Below are positions 25,081 to 32,981 of a stretch of 39,805 nt of DNA, one piece after another (within the stretch, counting starts at the first letter, position 1; each line of letters opens with the position of its first letter). Under the pieces are notes generated by a model, which was not told the origin of the DNA, did no database searches, and saw only the letters and a program-made list of their open reading frames with translations. The stretch covers positions 1 through 39,805 of IMG/VR virus record IMGVR_UViG_3300009703_000040; one strand, 5' to 3'. The DNA is from a virus. The translations under genes were made by a program, and so were the position numbers.

Positions 25081-25494
25081 TTGGTTTCAGACATTTTCCA
25101 ACAACTAGAAACAGACGTAAAAATCTTGCAAAAAGAAGTGCAAGATATGAAAACTATACACTTACGTTTAGATGCCGCCATAGTAAAGATAAGTGAAGTA
25201 TCTAATTCAATAAATCGTATGTTAGCTGTTCACGAAGAAAAATTATCTCAACAAGAAGAAGCACAAATGAGTATAGGTAGTTTGGTTGAACAAAGACGTA
25301 TAGAATTTAAAAGTGAAATTGTAAATTTACATACAAGAATTTCTGACAATAAACAAGAAGTTATTGATGCAATTAGAAGATTAGAAATTGAAGTCAATGG
25401 CAGAGTTGGTGTATTAGAGAGATGGAGATGGTTAATTATTGGAGGTTCTATAGTTATAGGATTTATTTTACATAAATTTATGATTATTCCTTGA
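25081..25494 (+). CDS. Tail-anchored coiled-coil membrane protein
   Basis: A 137-residue protein starting at TTG 25081 with AAGGCGG about eight bases upstream; the alternative is a later ATG in MKTIHLRL. Most of it is coiled coil (DIFQQLETDVKILQKEVQDM and beyond), and the C-terminus is a membrane anchor (WRWLIIGGSIVIGFILHKFM). Paired with the small membrane protein before it, it may regulate the holin or form part of a lysis or envelope complex. Function unknown. Confidence 0.6.
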   Translation: MVSDIFQQLETDVKILQKEVQDMKTIHLRLDAAIVKISEVSNSINRMLAVHEEKLSQQEEAQMSIGSLVEQRRIEFKSEIVNLHTRISDNKQEVIDAIRRLEIEVNGRVGVLERWRWLIIGGSIVIGFILHKFMIIP

Positions 25495-25519
25495 CAATCA
25501 TAAAAAAATGATATATATT
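25491..25519 (+). promoter_or_regulatory. Sigma70-type early promoter for primase
   Basis: TTGACA at 25491-25496, a 17-base spacer, and TATATT at 25514-25519. The flanking CTTGACAAT is shared with two other promoters in the window. The primase ATG begins seven bases after the -10, where transcription should start. Confidence 0.8.
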
Positions 25520-25525
25520 TATTAG

Positions 25526-26530
25526 ATGTTTCTTGAATCAAAGTATTTATTATTAGTATCATCACAACTATCACAATTCAAAAAGAAAAGTAATAATCTT
25601 TTTAATTTTAGATGCCCTTACTGTGGAGATTCTCAAAAATCAACCACAAAGGCTAGAGGATATGTATTCTCTAAAAAGAATAATTTATTTTTTAAATGTC
25701 ATAATTGTGGTGTAGGGAAAAGTGTGCCTAATCTCATAAAAGATGTAGATGAAAAAATCTACAACGAGTTTATCGTGGAAAAATATAGACCGCATACAAT
25801 TGAAGAAAGATTAAAAATAACTGCAAAGAAAGTTTTGAAATCTTTTAAAAACGCTGGAACAAAAGGCTTGATAAAAGTTTCATCACTATCACATGATCAC
25901 CCAGTAAAAAAGTTCGTGGAGAGTAGACAGATACCATCAAGACAACATTATAAATTATATTATGTTTCTAAATTTTATAAGTGGATAAATACAACATTCG
26001 GAGATAAATTTCCAAGTTTACAAGGAGATCATCCGAGATTGGTTATACCTTTTTTTAACCAAGATAATATTATTATTGCAGTACAAGGAAGAGCTTTTGG
26101 TAATGAAAATCCAAAATATATAACTATTAAAACAAGACAAGATGAATCTAAAATTTTTGGTTTAGATAAAGTGGATTGGAACAAAGTAGTTTATGTTGTA
26201 GAAGGTCCAATAGATAGTTTGTTTTTAGATAACTGCATTGCAACAGCTCAAAGTGATTTAAGAATACCTAAAAAAGAAAAGGTGGTTTTAGTGCCTGATA
26301 ATGAACCACGAAATAAAGAAATATTAGGATTGATAGAAAAATATATCGACCAAGATTATCAAGTCGTAATTTGGCCAGATGATTTAAAAGAAAAAGATAT
26401 TAATGAGATGATACTTTCAGGCAAAACAGAACGTCAGATAAAAGACATGATCGCACAGAATACTTATTCTGGTGTTCATGCAAGATTAAAATTTATTGCT
26501 TGGAAAAGGAGAGAGTTAAATGCCCACTAA
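25526..26530 (+). CDS. gp61: DNA primase gp61
   Basis: A 334-residue T4-type primase. The N-terminal zinc ribbon is FRCPYCGDSQKSTTKARGY with FFKCHNCGVGKS (CPxC...CHxC), which reads the priming site. The TOPRIM-like core has VYVVEGPIDSLFLDN and VVLVPDNEPRNKE with the metal-binding Glu and Asp-x-Glu. It works with the gp41 helicase encoded at 6160. The start is fixed by family length, as there is no other ATG before the zinc ribbon. It lacks a ribosome binding site: the mRNA seems to start at or next to the ATG. Confidence 0.93.
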   Translation: MFLESKYLLLVSSQLSQFKKKSNNLFNFRCPYCGDSQKSTTKARGYVFSKKNNLFFKCHNCGVGKSVPNLIKDVDEKIYNEFIVEKYRPHTIEERLKITAKKVLKSFKNAGTKGLIKVSSLSHDHPVKKFVESRQIPSRQHYKLYYVSKFYKWINTTFGDKFPSLQGDHPRLVIPFFNQDNIIIAVQGRAFGNENPKYITIKTRQDESKIFGLDKVDWNKVVYVVEGPIDSLFLDNCIATAQSDLRIPKKEKVVLVPDNEPRNKEILGLIEKYIDQDYQVVIWPDDLKEKDINEMILSGKTERQIKDMIAQNTYSGVHARLKFIAWKRRELNAH

Positions 26531-28436
26531 TTTATTACCCACACAATATCAAGAATTTATACACCTTTCAAGATACTCTAGATGGTTACCAGATAAGGAC
26601 AGAAGAGAAACTTGGGATGAAACAGTAACAAGATATTTTGATTTTTTCACCACACATTTAAAAGAGATGTGTGAATATGATTTAGATTGGACAACTAGAG
26701 CTGAGTTAGAAAATGCTGTTCTAGAGCAAAGAGTTATGCCTTCAATGAGATGTTTGATGACAGCAGGTGAGGCATTGAAAAGAGAAAATATTGCAGGGTA
26801 TAATTGTTCTTATGTTGCAGTAGATAGAGTGCAGGCATTTGATGAGATTCTTTATGTGTTAATGAATGGAACTGGTGTTGGATTTTCTGTGGAAAGGCAG
26901 TTTGTTGCAAAACTACCTGTGGTTGCAGAAGAATTTTTTATGTCTGATACTGTAATACAAGTTGCAGATAGTAAATTGGGTTGGGCAAAGGCATTTAAAG
27001 AATTAATTGGTATGTTATATATTGGTCAAATTCCAAAATGGGATATGTCAAAAGTAAGACCAGCTGGAGCTCCACTTAAAGTATTTGGAGGTCGTGCATC
27101 TGGCCCAGAACCTTTAAAAAGTCTTTTCCAATTTTCTGTAAATACTTTTAAAAGTTCTGCTGGAAGAAAGTTATCCTCATTAGAATGTCACGATATTGTT
27201 TGTAAAATCGCTGAGGTCGTTGTAGTCGGTGGTGTTCGTAGAAGTGCATTGATATCTTTATCTAATTTATCAGATGATCGTATGCGACACGCTAAGTCTG
27301 GTCAATGGTGGGAACAGAACGGACAACGAGCCCTTGCAAATAACTCTGCTTGTTATACAGAAAAGCCAGACATTGGTATTTTTATGGAAGAATGGAAATC
27401 TCTTTATGATTCAAAATCTGGTGAGAGAGGTATCTTCAATCGTGAGTCTGCAAAAAAACAAGCAGATGCCAATCAAAGAAGAGAGGTAGAACACGATTTC
27501 GGTACAAATCCTTGTTCAGAAATAATATTAAGAGATAGAGAGTTTTGTAACTTATCTGAAGTTGTAATTAGACCTACAGATACAGAGGAAACTTTATTAG
27601 AAAAAGTTAGATTGGCCACAATCATAGGAACTTTTCAATCCACATTAACAAACTTTAAATACGTTTCTGCAATGTGGAAAAGAAATTGTGAAGAAGAAAG
27701 ACTTCTTGGAGTTTCTTTAACAGGTATTATGGACAATAAATTAACGAATGGAAAAACAAAAGGTCTAGAAAATTTACTTGATAAATTAAGAGAACAAGCA
27801 ATTAATACTAATAAACAATGGGCAGAGAATCATTTGAACATCAATCAATCAGTTGCAATTACTTGTGTCAAACCAAGTGGAACTGTATCACAACTTGTAG
27901 ATGCAGCTTCTGGTATTCATGCAAGACATAATCCTTACTATATTAGAACTGTTCGTGGTGATAAGAAAGACCCATTGACAAAAATGATGGGAGATTCTGG
28001 GTTTCTAGTTGAAGATGATGTAATGAATCCGAGTCATACTGCTGTGTTTTCTTTTCCAATGAAAGTTGATAAAAACGCAGTATTTAGAACTGATATGACA
28101 GCAATAGAACAATTAGAACATTGGTTAGTTTATCAAAAACATTGGTGTGAACATAAACCATCTGTCACTATTTCTGTTAAAGAGAACGAGTGGTTAGACG
28201 TAGGTGCGTGGGTATATAAATATTTTAACTACATGAGTGGAGTTTCATTTCTACCATTTAGTGAACATACATATAAACAAGCACCTTATCAAGATTGCAC
28301 AAAAGAGGAATATGAAAATATGCTAAAGATGATGCCAAAAAATATTGACTGGTCTAAACTTTCAGAATATGAAAAATCTGATATGACAATTGCATCACAA
28401 GAATTAGCTTGTGTTGCAGGTAATTGTGAAATCTGA
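26520..28436 (+). CDS. nrdJ: Class II (B12-dependent) ribonucleotide reductase
   Basis: A 638-residue monomeric class II RNR. Visible are the substrate-site Cys96 (YNCSYV), VVVVGGVRRSALISL (233-247), the active-site segment NPCSEIIL (330-337) with the thiyl-radical Cys332, EFCNLSEVV with Cys343, CVKPSGTVSQL, and the C-terminal redox pair Cys631/Cys636 (CVAGNC). It reduces ribonucleotides using adenosylcobalamin, so needs no second subunit and no oxygen. It overlaps primase by 11 bases, in the early DNA-metabolism operon. Reliance on B12 indicates a host that makes or imports cobalamin. Confidence 0.93.
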   Translation: MPTNLLPTQYQEFIHLSRYSRWLPDKDRRETWDETVTRYFDFFTTHLKEMCEYDLDWTTRAELENAVLEQRVMPSMRCLMTAGEALKRENIAGYNCSYVAVDRVQAFDEILYVLMNGTGVGFSVERQFVAKLPVVAEEFFMSDTVIQVADSKLGWAKAFKELIGMLYIGQIPKWDMSKVRPAGAPLKVFGGRASGPEPLKSLFQFSVNTFKSSAGRKLSSLECHDIVCKIAEVVVVGGVRRSALISLSNLSDDRMRHAKSGQWWEQNGQRALANNSACYTEKPDIGIFMEEWKSLYDSKSGERGIFNRESAKKQADANQRREVEHDFGTNPCSEIILRDREFCNLSEVVIRPTDTEETLLEKVRLATIIGTFQSTLTNFKYVSAMWKRNCEEERLLGVSLTGIMDNKLTNGKTKGLENLLDKLREQAINTNKQWAENHLNINQSVAITCVKPSGTVSQLVDAASGIHARHNPYYIRTVRGDKKDPLTKMMGDSGFLVEDDVMNPSHTAVFSFPMKVDKNAVFRTDMTAIEQLEHWLVYQKHWCEHKPSVTISVKENEWLDVGAWVYKYFNYMSGVSFLPFSEHTYKQAPYQDCTKEEYENMLKMMPKNIDWSKLSEYEKSDMTIASQELACVAGNCEI

Positions 28437-28594
28437 TGCAGTTAAAGGTTTGTTTATCGTGTGACGCCGAGTTTAAAATTAAACATAATATGGATGGAAC
28501 ATATTATAGAGTTGAATTCTGTCCTTTTTGTGGCGACAAGGTAGATGAAGAACTAGAAGATGAAATAGAAGATATGGATGAATATGAAGATTAA
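28436..28594 (+). CDS. Small zinc-ribbon protein
   Basis: A 52-residue protein: CLSC (6-9) and CPFC (29-32) form a zinc ribbon, followed by a very acidic tail (VDEELEDEIEDMDEY). Its ATG overlaps the nrdJ stop and its end overlaps the next gene by 17 bases, which supports it as real. Such mini ribbons are common in marine phages and could act as transcription or protein-interaction factors; no specific function can be assigned. Confidence 0.7.
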   Translation: MQLKVCLSCDAEFKIKHNMDGTYYRVEFCPFCGDKVDEELEDEIEDMDEYED

Positions 28595-29945
28595 AAAATT
28601 CAAAGAAACTTTATCAGAAGAGGTTGAGGATAAATATCGTGTCGTTGTTCTTACAGTAGAACACGGCGATAATTCTATTACCTCAAAAAGAATCAAAGAG
28701 GAATCTAAGAATTTAGGATTTCCTTGTTATATCGCAAATTTTAAGGGTGCATATATTGAGGATGGGAAAATCTTTAGAAAAGATGATGAGTCAGGTTTTG
28801 ATATAAATCCAAGTAATACTGTGTTCTTTTTTAGAGGAACACCACCTCAAGATAGTATGTTAGATTTAATATCTGAGATTGAAAGATTAGGATATTGCTG
28901 TGTAAATTCTAGAGAGTCTATTTCAATAGCTGCAGACAAATATAGAAGTTACATTCGTTTAAGAGATAACGGATTACGACAACCCAAAACTGTTTTAGTT
29001 CATAGTGAGGAAACTTTAGAGCAAGCTTTTGAATCCTTAGATTCAAAATTTCCAATCATACTAAAAACTTTGAGAGGCTCTAAAGGTGTTGGAGTTTTGT
29101 TTATTGAATCTGAAAGAGCATTAAAATCTGTTGTACAATTAATTTATAAAATAGATAAAGACTCTGATATTCTAATTCAAGAATATGTCAAAACAGATTT
29201 TGATGTAAGAGTTTTAATTTTAGACAATGAAATAATTGCAACAATGAGAAGAGATGTTGTCGAGGGAGATTTTAGAAGTAATTACTCTCAAGGTGCGAAG
29301 GTTTCAACTTACAAACTATCAGAAATAGAAAAGAAAGATTGTTTAAGAGCTGCAAAAGCAGTTGGTGGATTATATTCAGCAGTTGATTTTATTGCATCAA
29401 AAGATAGGCCTTACATATTAGAAGTAAATTCATCACCAGGTTCTGAGGGTATTGAAGATGCAAATAATAAAAATATTATAAAAGAGGTCTTAGAATATTT
29501 TAAAGATACTAAATTTAGATATACTGTTCCTACTCAATGTGGATATTATGAAGAAATTATTGTAGAACCTTTTGGAAAACTCATAGCAAAGTTTGATACA
29601 GGCAATTCAGTTTTATCTGTTTTACACGCAGAAAATATTGAAATAAGTGGAAACAAAATTAAATTTACCACAATGAATAGACAACATATAACAAAATTAG
29701 TAACATATAAAACTACAAAAACAGGCTCTGGAGAAGAAGAAAGACCTGTTGTGCAATTAGATATGATTTTTTCTAATACAAAATTAACAAATATTATGTT
29801 CGCATTAGATGATAGAAGTGATATGGGTACTGATGTTTTATTAAACAGATATGTCATGAGTCGTTTGAATGTAATGGTAAACCCACAAAGAAAGTTTATG
29901 ATAACCACACCAGATGAAAGTACAATCAGCAAAAGCAAAAGGTAG
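28578..29945 (+). CDS. RimK-like ATP-grasp ligase fused to a RimB-like aspartic protease domain
   Basis: A 455-residue two-domain protein. Residues about 15-310 are ATP-grasp of the RimK type: ILKTLRGSKGVGVLFIES, ILIQEYVKTDFDVRVLI and YILEVNSSPGSEGIE with the Mg-binding Glu/Asn. The last 140 residues carry IAKFDTGNSVLSVL, a D-T-G retropepsin-type site, and DRSDMGTDVLLNRYVM and RLNVMVNP, which match the RimB/ATP-dependent zinc-protease-like family. RimK adds glutamates to ribosomal protein S6 and RimB removes them. The phage joins writer and eraser in one chain. Ribosome, or another carboxylate-bearing target, is possible. Confidence 0.85.
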   Translation: MNMKIKKFKETLSEEVEDKYRVVVLTVEHGDNSITSKRIKEESKNLGFPCYIANFKGAYIEDGKIFRKDDESGFDINPSNTVFFFRGTPPQDSMLDLISEIERLGYCCVNSRESISIAADKYRSYIRLRDNGLRQPKTVLVHSEETLEQAFESLDSKFPIILKTLRGSKGVGVLFIESERALKSVVQLIYKIDKDSDILIQEYVKTDFDVRVLILDNEIIATMRRDVVEGDFRSNYSQGAKVSTYKLSEIEKKDCLRAAKAVGGLYSAVDFIASKDRPYILEVNSSPGSEGIEDANNKNIIKEVLEYFKDTKFRYTVPTQCGYYEEIIVEPFGKLIAKFDTGNSVLSVLHAENIEISGNKIKFTTMNRQHITKLVTYKTTKTGSGEEERPVVQLDMIFSNTKLTNIMFALDDRSDMGTDVLLNRYVMSRLNVMVNPQRKFMITTPDESTISKSKR

Positions 29946-30297
29946 ACGATTCCAGCAATGGGTTCGTAACAAACTTATAGAAATACTTAATATCCACCCA
30001 GAGGATATTGAGAGTCGTTCTATGGGTGCAGGTGGAGAAGATTTAATTATGGCAAGGGCCGCAAGAGAAAAATTTCCATATTCCGTAGAGTGTAAAAATC
30101 AAGAAAAGGTTAACATATGGGAATCTTACAAACAAGCAGTTGAAAACTCAAAAGATTATGAACCTATTCTAATTATAAAAAGAAACAATCATAAACCATT
30201 AGTTTTAATTGATGCAGAACATTTTTTAAAATTACATAATAGAGTCGCAAAGGAGATTGATATAGATGCCCTCATTGAATCAACAGAAGAATATTAA
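29914..30297 (+). CDS. Holliday-junction-resolvase-like PD-(D/E)xK nuclease
   Basis: A 127-residue nuclease resembling archaeal Hjc-type resolvases: KGRRFQQWVRNKL with early basic residues, MGAGGEDLIMA with Asp43, YSVECKNQE with Glu59-x-Lys61, and a following helix WESYKQA. This D...ExK arrangement binds the catalytic metal. It would resolve branched DNA during recombination-dependent replication, alongside UvsX. It overlaps the ATP-grasp gene by 32 bases and the glycosyltransferase by 32. Confidence 0.82.
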   Translation: MKVQSAKAKGRRFQQWVRNKLIEILNIHPEDIESRSMGAGGEDLIMARAAREKFPYSVECKNQEKVNIWESYKQAVENSKDYEPILIIKRNNHKPLVLIDAEHFLKLHNRVAKEIDIDALIESTEEY

Positions 30298-31003
30298 CTT
30301 TTGTTTTGTAAAATATGGAGAGGAAGTTCAAGGCCGACCGATAAATCATTGGATTGAACCTTTATGTGAACCAATAAAAGAATATTGTAATGATGTTAAA
30401 TTTTGGTGTCTTACAGATGATAATCGTGACTTACCTGACTATATCAATACGATACCTTTGACAAATGAAGATATTCATTTACATATTCATTGGAATAAAA
30501 TTAAGTTTTTTGACCCATCTTTTATCAAAGCACAGCCTAATGATGAAACTATAATAGTTGATATTGATATGGAGTGGAATAAAAATCCAGCACCAGTTAT
30601 TGAATATCCAATTAAATCAAAAGAGTTTGTGTCAATGAATAGATGGTGGAGAGATGATGATATGCCAATAAGTGGGAACTTTTACAAATTTAAATCTCAC
30701 GATTTTGATTTTATACAAAATGTTTATATGGAAAGTTTTCAACATTGGCAAGAACATTTTTCTTTTAAATATAATTTACTTCCCAAATTCGGCGAACAAT
30801 ATTTTGTTTATGAGTGTGTGAAAACTTATAATGTTACATTACAACCTGCAGAGTGGTGTATGAAAACAAATCCAACAAATTATCCTTTATATGCTGAAAG
30901 ATTTAAAAAAGAAACAGGCAAAGATTATTATGATTGTTGGGATGAAGCTATTTGGCATTATCGTAATGTGAGAAGAGATGAAGAATATGACAAAAAAACT
31001 TAA
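30266..31003 (+). CDS. GT-A-like glycosyltransferase
   Basis: A 245-residue protein with the outline of a GT-A glycosyltransferase: an N-terminal Rossmann-like strand (NINFCFVKYG), WCLTDDNRDL, and ETIIVDIDMEW with a D-x-D (Asp99/Asp101) that would bind the metal and nucleotide sugar. Later elements (CWDEAIWHYRNVR) end in an acceptor-side His. It overlaps a 2OG oxygenase and precedes a PIG-L deacetylase, so a sugar is probably added and then trimmed or oxidised. The target (host surface polymer, virion protein or DNA) is unknown. Confidence 0.7.
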   Translation: MPSLNQQKNINFCFVKYGEEVQGRPINHWIEPLCEPIKEYCNDVKFWCLTDDNRDLPDYINTIPLTNEDIHLHIHWNKIKFFDPSFIKAQPNDETIIVDIDMEWNKNPAPVIEYPIKSKEFVSMNRWWRDDDMPISGNFYKFKSHDFDFIQNVYMESFQHWQEHFSFKYNLLPKFGEQYFVYECVKTYNVTLQPAEWCMKTNPTNYPLYAERFKKETGKDYYDCWDEAIWHYRNVRRDEEYDKKT

Positions 31004-31715
31004 AGACTTTGAGAATTATAAAAGTAATTGGGAGTGGACAAAAGACCACAGCAAGTATCACTTTAACAATAGTATCATAGATCAAGAGGGTGATTGGTTT
31101 CAAGTATTAGGTCGTTTTGCAAATCCTAGTAGATGGAAAGAGGAACGAGATCGTTTAGTTGAAAATTCTGTTAAAGCTATAAATTGGGAAAATCGTAAAT
31201 TTTATGGTAACAGAGATGATAAATCACCCATGCTTGAACAAGAAGAATTTGATATCACTCAAGGTGGTGGTAATCCTAAAAAACTTATGTTAACAAATAT
31301 GAGTGAACAATTTGAGGACTATCCTATACTAACTGCCATGAAAGATTATTTTGGTCTTAAAGGAAATGATGATGAACTTAAAGTTCGTTCTCATGTACAA
31401 TTGACAGGCCAAATGTTTAATTATCATATTGATAAACTTTGGGATAGAGGAGACCCAGAGGAGGTATGTCGTATTACTATTTTCCTAGATGATTGGACAC
31501 CTGGTCAATTTTACTTATATGGAAATTGTGTATATGATCGTTGGAGTGCTGGTGAGGCTCATATATTTGATTGGCCGAATGTTCCACACGCTACAGCGAA
31601 TGCTAGTAATTATCCTAGGCCTGCAATACAAATAACAGGTTTAAAATCAGACAGAACACGATCTATAATTAATTATGTTCAATTGATGCGACCTCCAACA
31701 TTTGAGGATTGGTAA
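30978..31715 (+). CDS. 2OG-Fe(II) oxygenase
   Basis: A 245-residue dioxygenase: H150-x-D152 (FNYHIDKLW), H204 (VPHATANAS) and Arg214 (RPAIQITG) give the Fe/2OG site, with a cupin-like strand set between (VCRITIFLDDWTPGQFYLYG). It resembles aspartyl-hydroxylase-like or other phage oxygenases rather than TET/JBP as far as I can see. Starts at 30978 or 30987 are both possible. It overlaps the glycosyltransferase by 26 bases and lies four bases from the PIG-L gene. Confidence 0.82.
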   Translation: MKNMTKKLKDFENYKSNWEWTKDHSKYHFNNSIIDQEGDWFQVLGRFANPSRWKEERDRLVENSVKAINWENRKFYGNRDDKSPMLEQEEFDITQGGGNPKKLMLTNMSEQFEDYPILTAMKDYFGLKGNDDELKVRSHVQLTGQMFNYHIDKLWDRGDPEEVCRITIFLDDWTPGQFYLYGNCVYDRWSAGEAHIFDWPNVPHATANASNYPRPAIQITGLKSDRTRSIINYVQLMRPPTFEDW

Positions 31716-31718
31716 AAT

Positions 31719-32321
31719 ATGAATTATAACTTTTATTCAAAAATTTTAATAATATCTGCACACCCTGATGATTTAGAAATTTCTTGTGCTGGAACTGTGA
31801 AAAAGTTTATAAAGGCGGGTACAGTTGTTGATAATTTAATTATGATTCCAAACGTACCACATCTTAAATATCTAGACTCAAGTGCATTTGGATTAGGTTT
31901 TAATTATATTGTATTTGATAACGATATAGATAGACCCAATATTGTGGATAACAAATTAATTCAAGAAGTAGAAGAAAAATATAGTCTATTTGGTTATGAT
32001 TTAATTATATCACATTGGAAAGAAGATTGGCATCAAGACCACAGAATGTGTTATCATTTGACAAATAGTTTAAGAAGAAAACAACCAATAGACGTTTGGT
32101 ATATGGATGCATTTCCTTACAATCAAAAGTATAATCAATTCAGAAACAATGTTTTTGTTGGCATTGATAATGAAATAGAAGATAAAATAAAAGCAGTAAA
32201 AGAATATAAAAATTTGTCTGAAGATACAATTGATTCTATAATTAAATACAATAGATATCGTGGTGATTTTATAAATTGCGATTTTGCAGAAACTTTCATG
32301 GTAGACACTATTGTCATTTAA
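31719..32321 (+). CDS. PIG-L family (LmbE-like) deacetylase
   Basis: A 200-residue zinc-dependent deacetylase. The signature AHPDDLE (14-20) supplies His15 and Asp18 for zinc with Asp17 as base, and DWHQDHRM gives His105 and His108. The family removes acetyl from N-acetylglucosamine conjugates. Following a glycosyltransferase and an oxygenase, it probably deacetylates a transferred amino sugar, exposing a free amine. It ends the early block; the gap after it holds promoter-like sequence. Confidence 0.88.
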   Translation: MNYNFYSKILIISAHPDDLEISCAGTVKKFIKAGTVVDNLIMIPNVPHLKYLDSSAFGLGFNYIVFDNDIDRPNIVDNKLIQEVEEKYSLFGYDLIISHWKEDWHQDHRMCYHLTNSLRRKQPIDVWYMDAFPYNQKYNQFRNNVFVGIDNEIEDKIKAVKEYKNLSEDTIDSIIKYNRYRGDFINCDFAETFMVDTIVI

Positions 32322-32381
32322 TTGACATTTTGACTTGTCAAAAAATATGTAAACAAACCCCCATTTTCACATCTAGATTTT

Positions 32382-32389
32382 TCTAAATA
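32382..32389 (+). promoter_or_regulatory. Possible late promoter
   Basis: TCTAAATA matches TATAAATA at seven of eight positions and lies 28 bases before the ATG at 32418, in a 96-base gap that separates the early block from the secreted-protein cassette. A TTGACA at 32323-32328 in the same gap has no good -10. Confidence 0.42.
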
Positions 32390-32417
32390 ATAATGAACTT
32401 CTATTAAGGAAATCTAA

Positions 32418-32981
32418 ATGAAATACACAATATTTGCTATAATATTTTTTTTAGCAATGACAGCACTTTATGCTTTTGGGGCAGATACTAATACTGTATC
32501 ATCAACAGTTGTTACAAATAATACGCCACCTACAGCCTCTGCACCTTCAGTTGTCATTAATAATAGTGATGTGTGTAAACAAGCAATGTCAGGTGCTGTG
32601 CAAACGTCAGTTTTTGGTGTTGCATCTGGTATAACAGTAACAGATGAGAATTGCGAAAGAATTAAACTTTCACGCTCACTCTATGGAATGGGAATGAAAG
32701 TTGCAGCTGTATCTGCATTATGTCAAGATGTTAGAGTTTTTGATGCAATGTGGATGGCTGGAACACCTTGTCCATATTATGGTGCTATCGGAGATGATGC
32801 AAGAGAATCTTGGAAAGAAAATACTAAAGATATACCTGAAGGTAGTTTAATTTTACCAAAAATATTAAAAGAACAAAGAGAAGAAGAATTATTACAAGAA
32901 GAAATAAACGATTTAGAAAATACAAATAAGACGGACAAAAAGGTCTTTTCCATAGGTAAAGATGGAAAAGTTAGTCAATAG
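32418..32981 (+). CDS. Secreted conserved marine-phage protein, unknown
   Basis: A 187-residue protein with a clear Sec signal peptide (YTIFAIIFFLAMTALYAFGA). The mature core, VFGVASGITVTDENCERIKL to CPYYGAIGDD, has four conserved-looking cysteines, suitable for periplasmic disulfides. A charged helical tail follows. I recognise the core as common in marine T4-like phages, always of unknown function. It heads a group of four exported or membrane proteins, overlapping the next by 20 bases. Confidence 0.7.
   Translation: MKYTIFAIIFFLAMTALYAFGADTNTVSSTVVTNNTPPTASAPSVVINNSDVCKQAMSGAVQTSVFGVASGITVTDENCERIKLSRSLYGMGMKVAAVSALCQDVRVFDAMWMAGTPCPYYGAIGDDARESWKENTKDIPEGSLILPKILKEQREEELLQEEINDLENTNKTDKKVFSIGKDGKVSQ

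Noticed and set aside
28213-28220. TATAAATA within nrdJ
   Set aside because: It is internal to the coding region with no gene start within 200 bases downstream, so a chance match.
32330-32341. TTGAC-TT-GTCAA inverted repeat as an operator
   Set aside because: It is short, isolated and lies where TTGAC elements are expected by chance in AT-rich DNA; no second copy was found.
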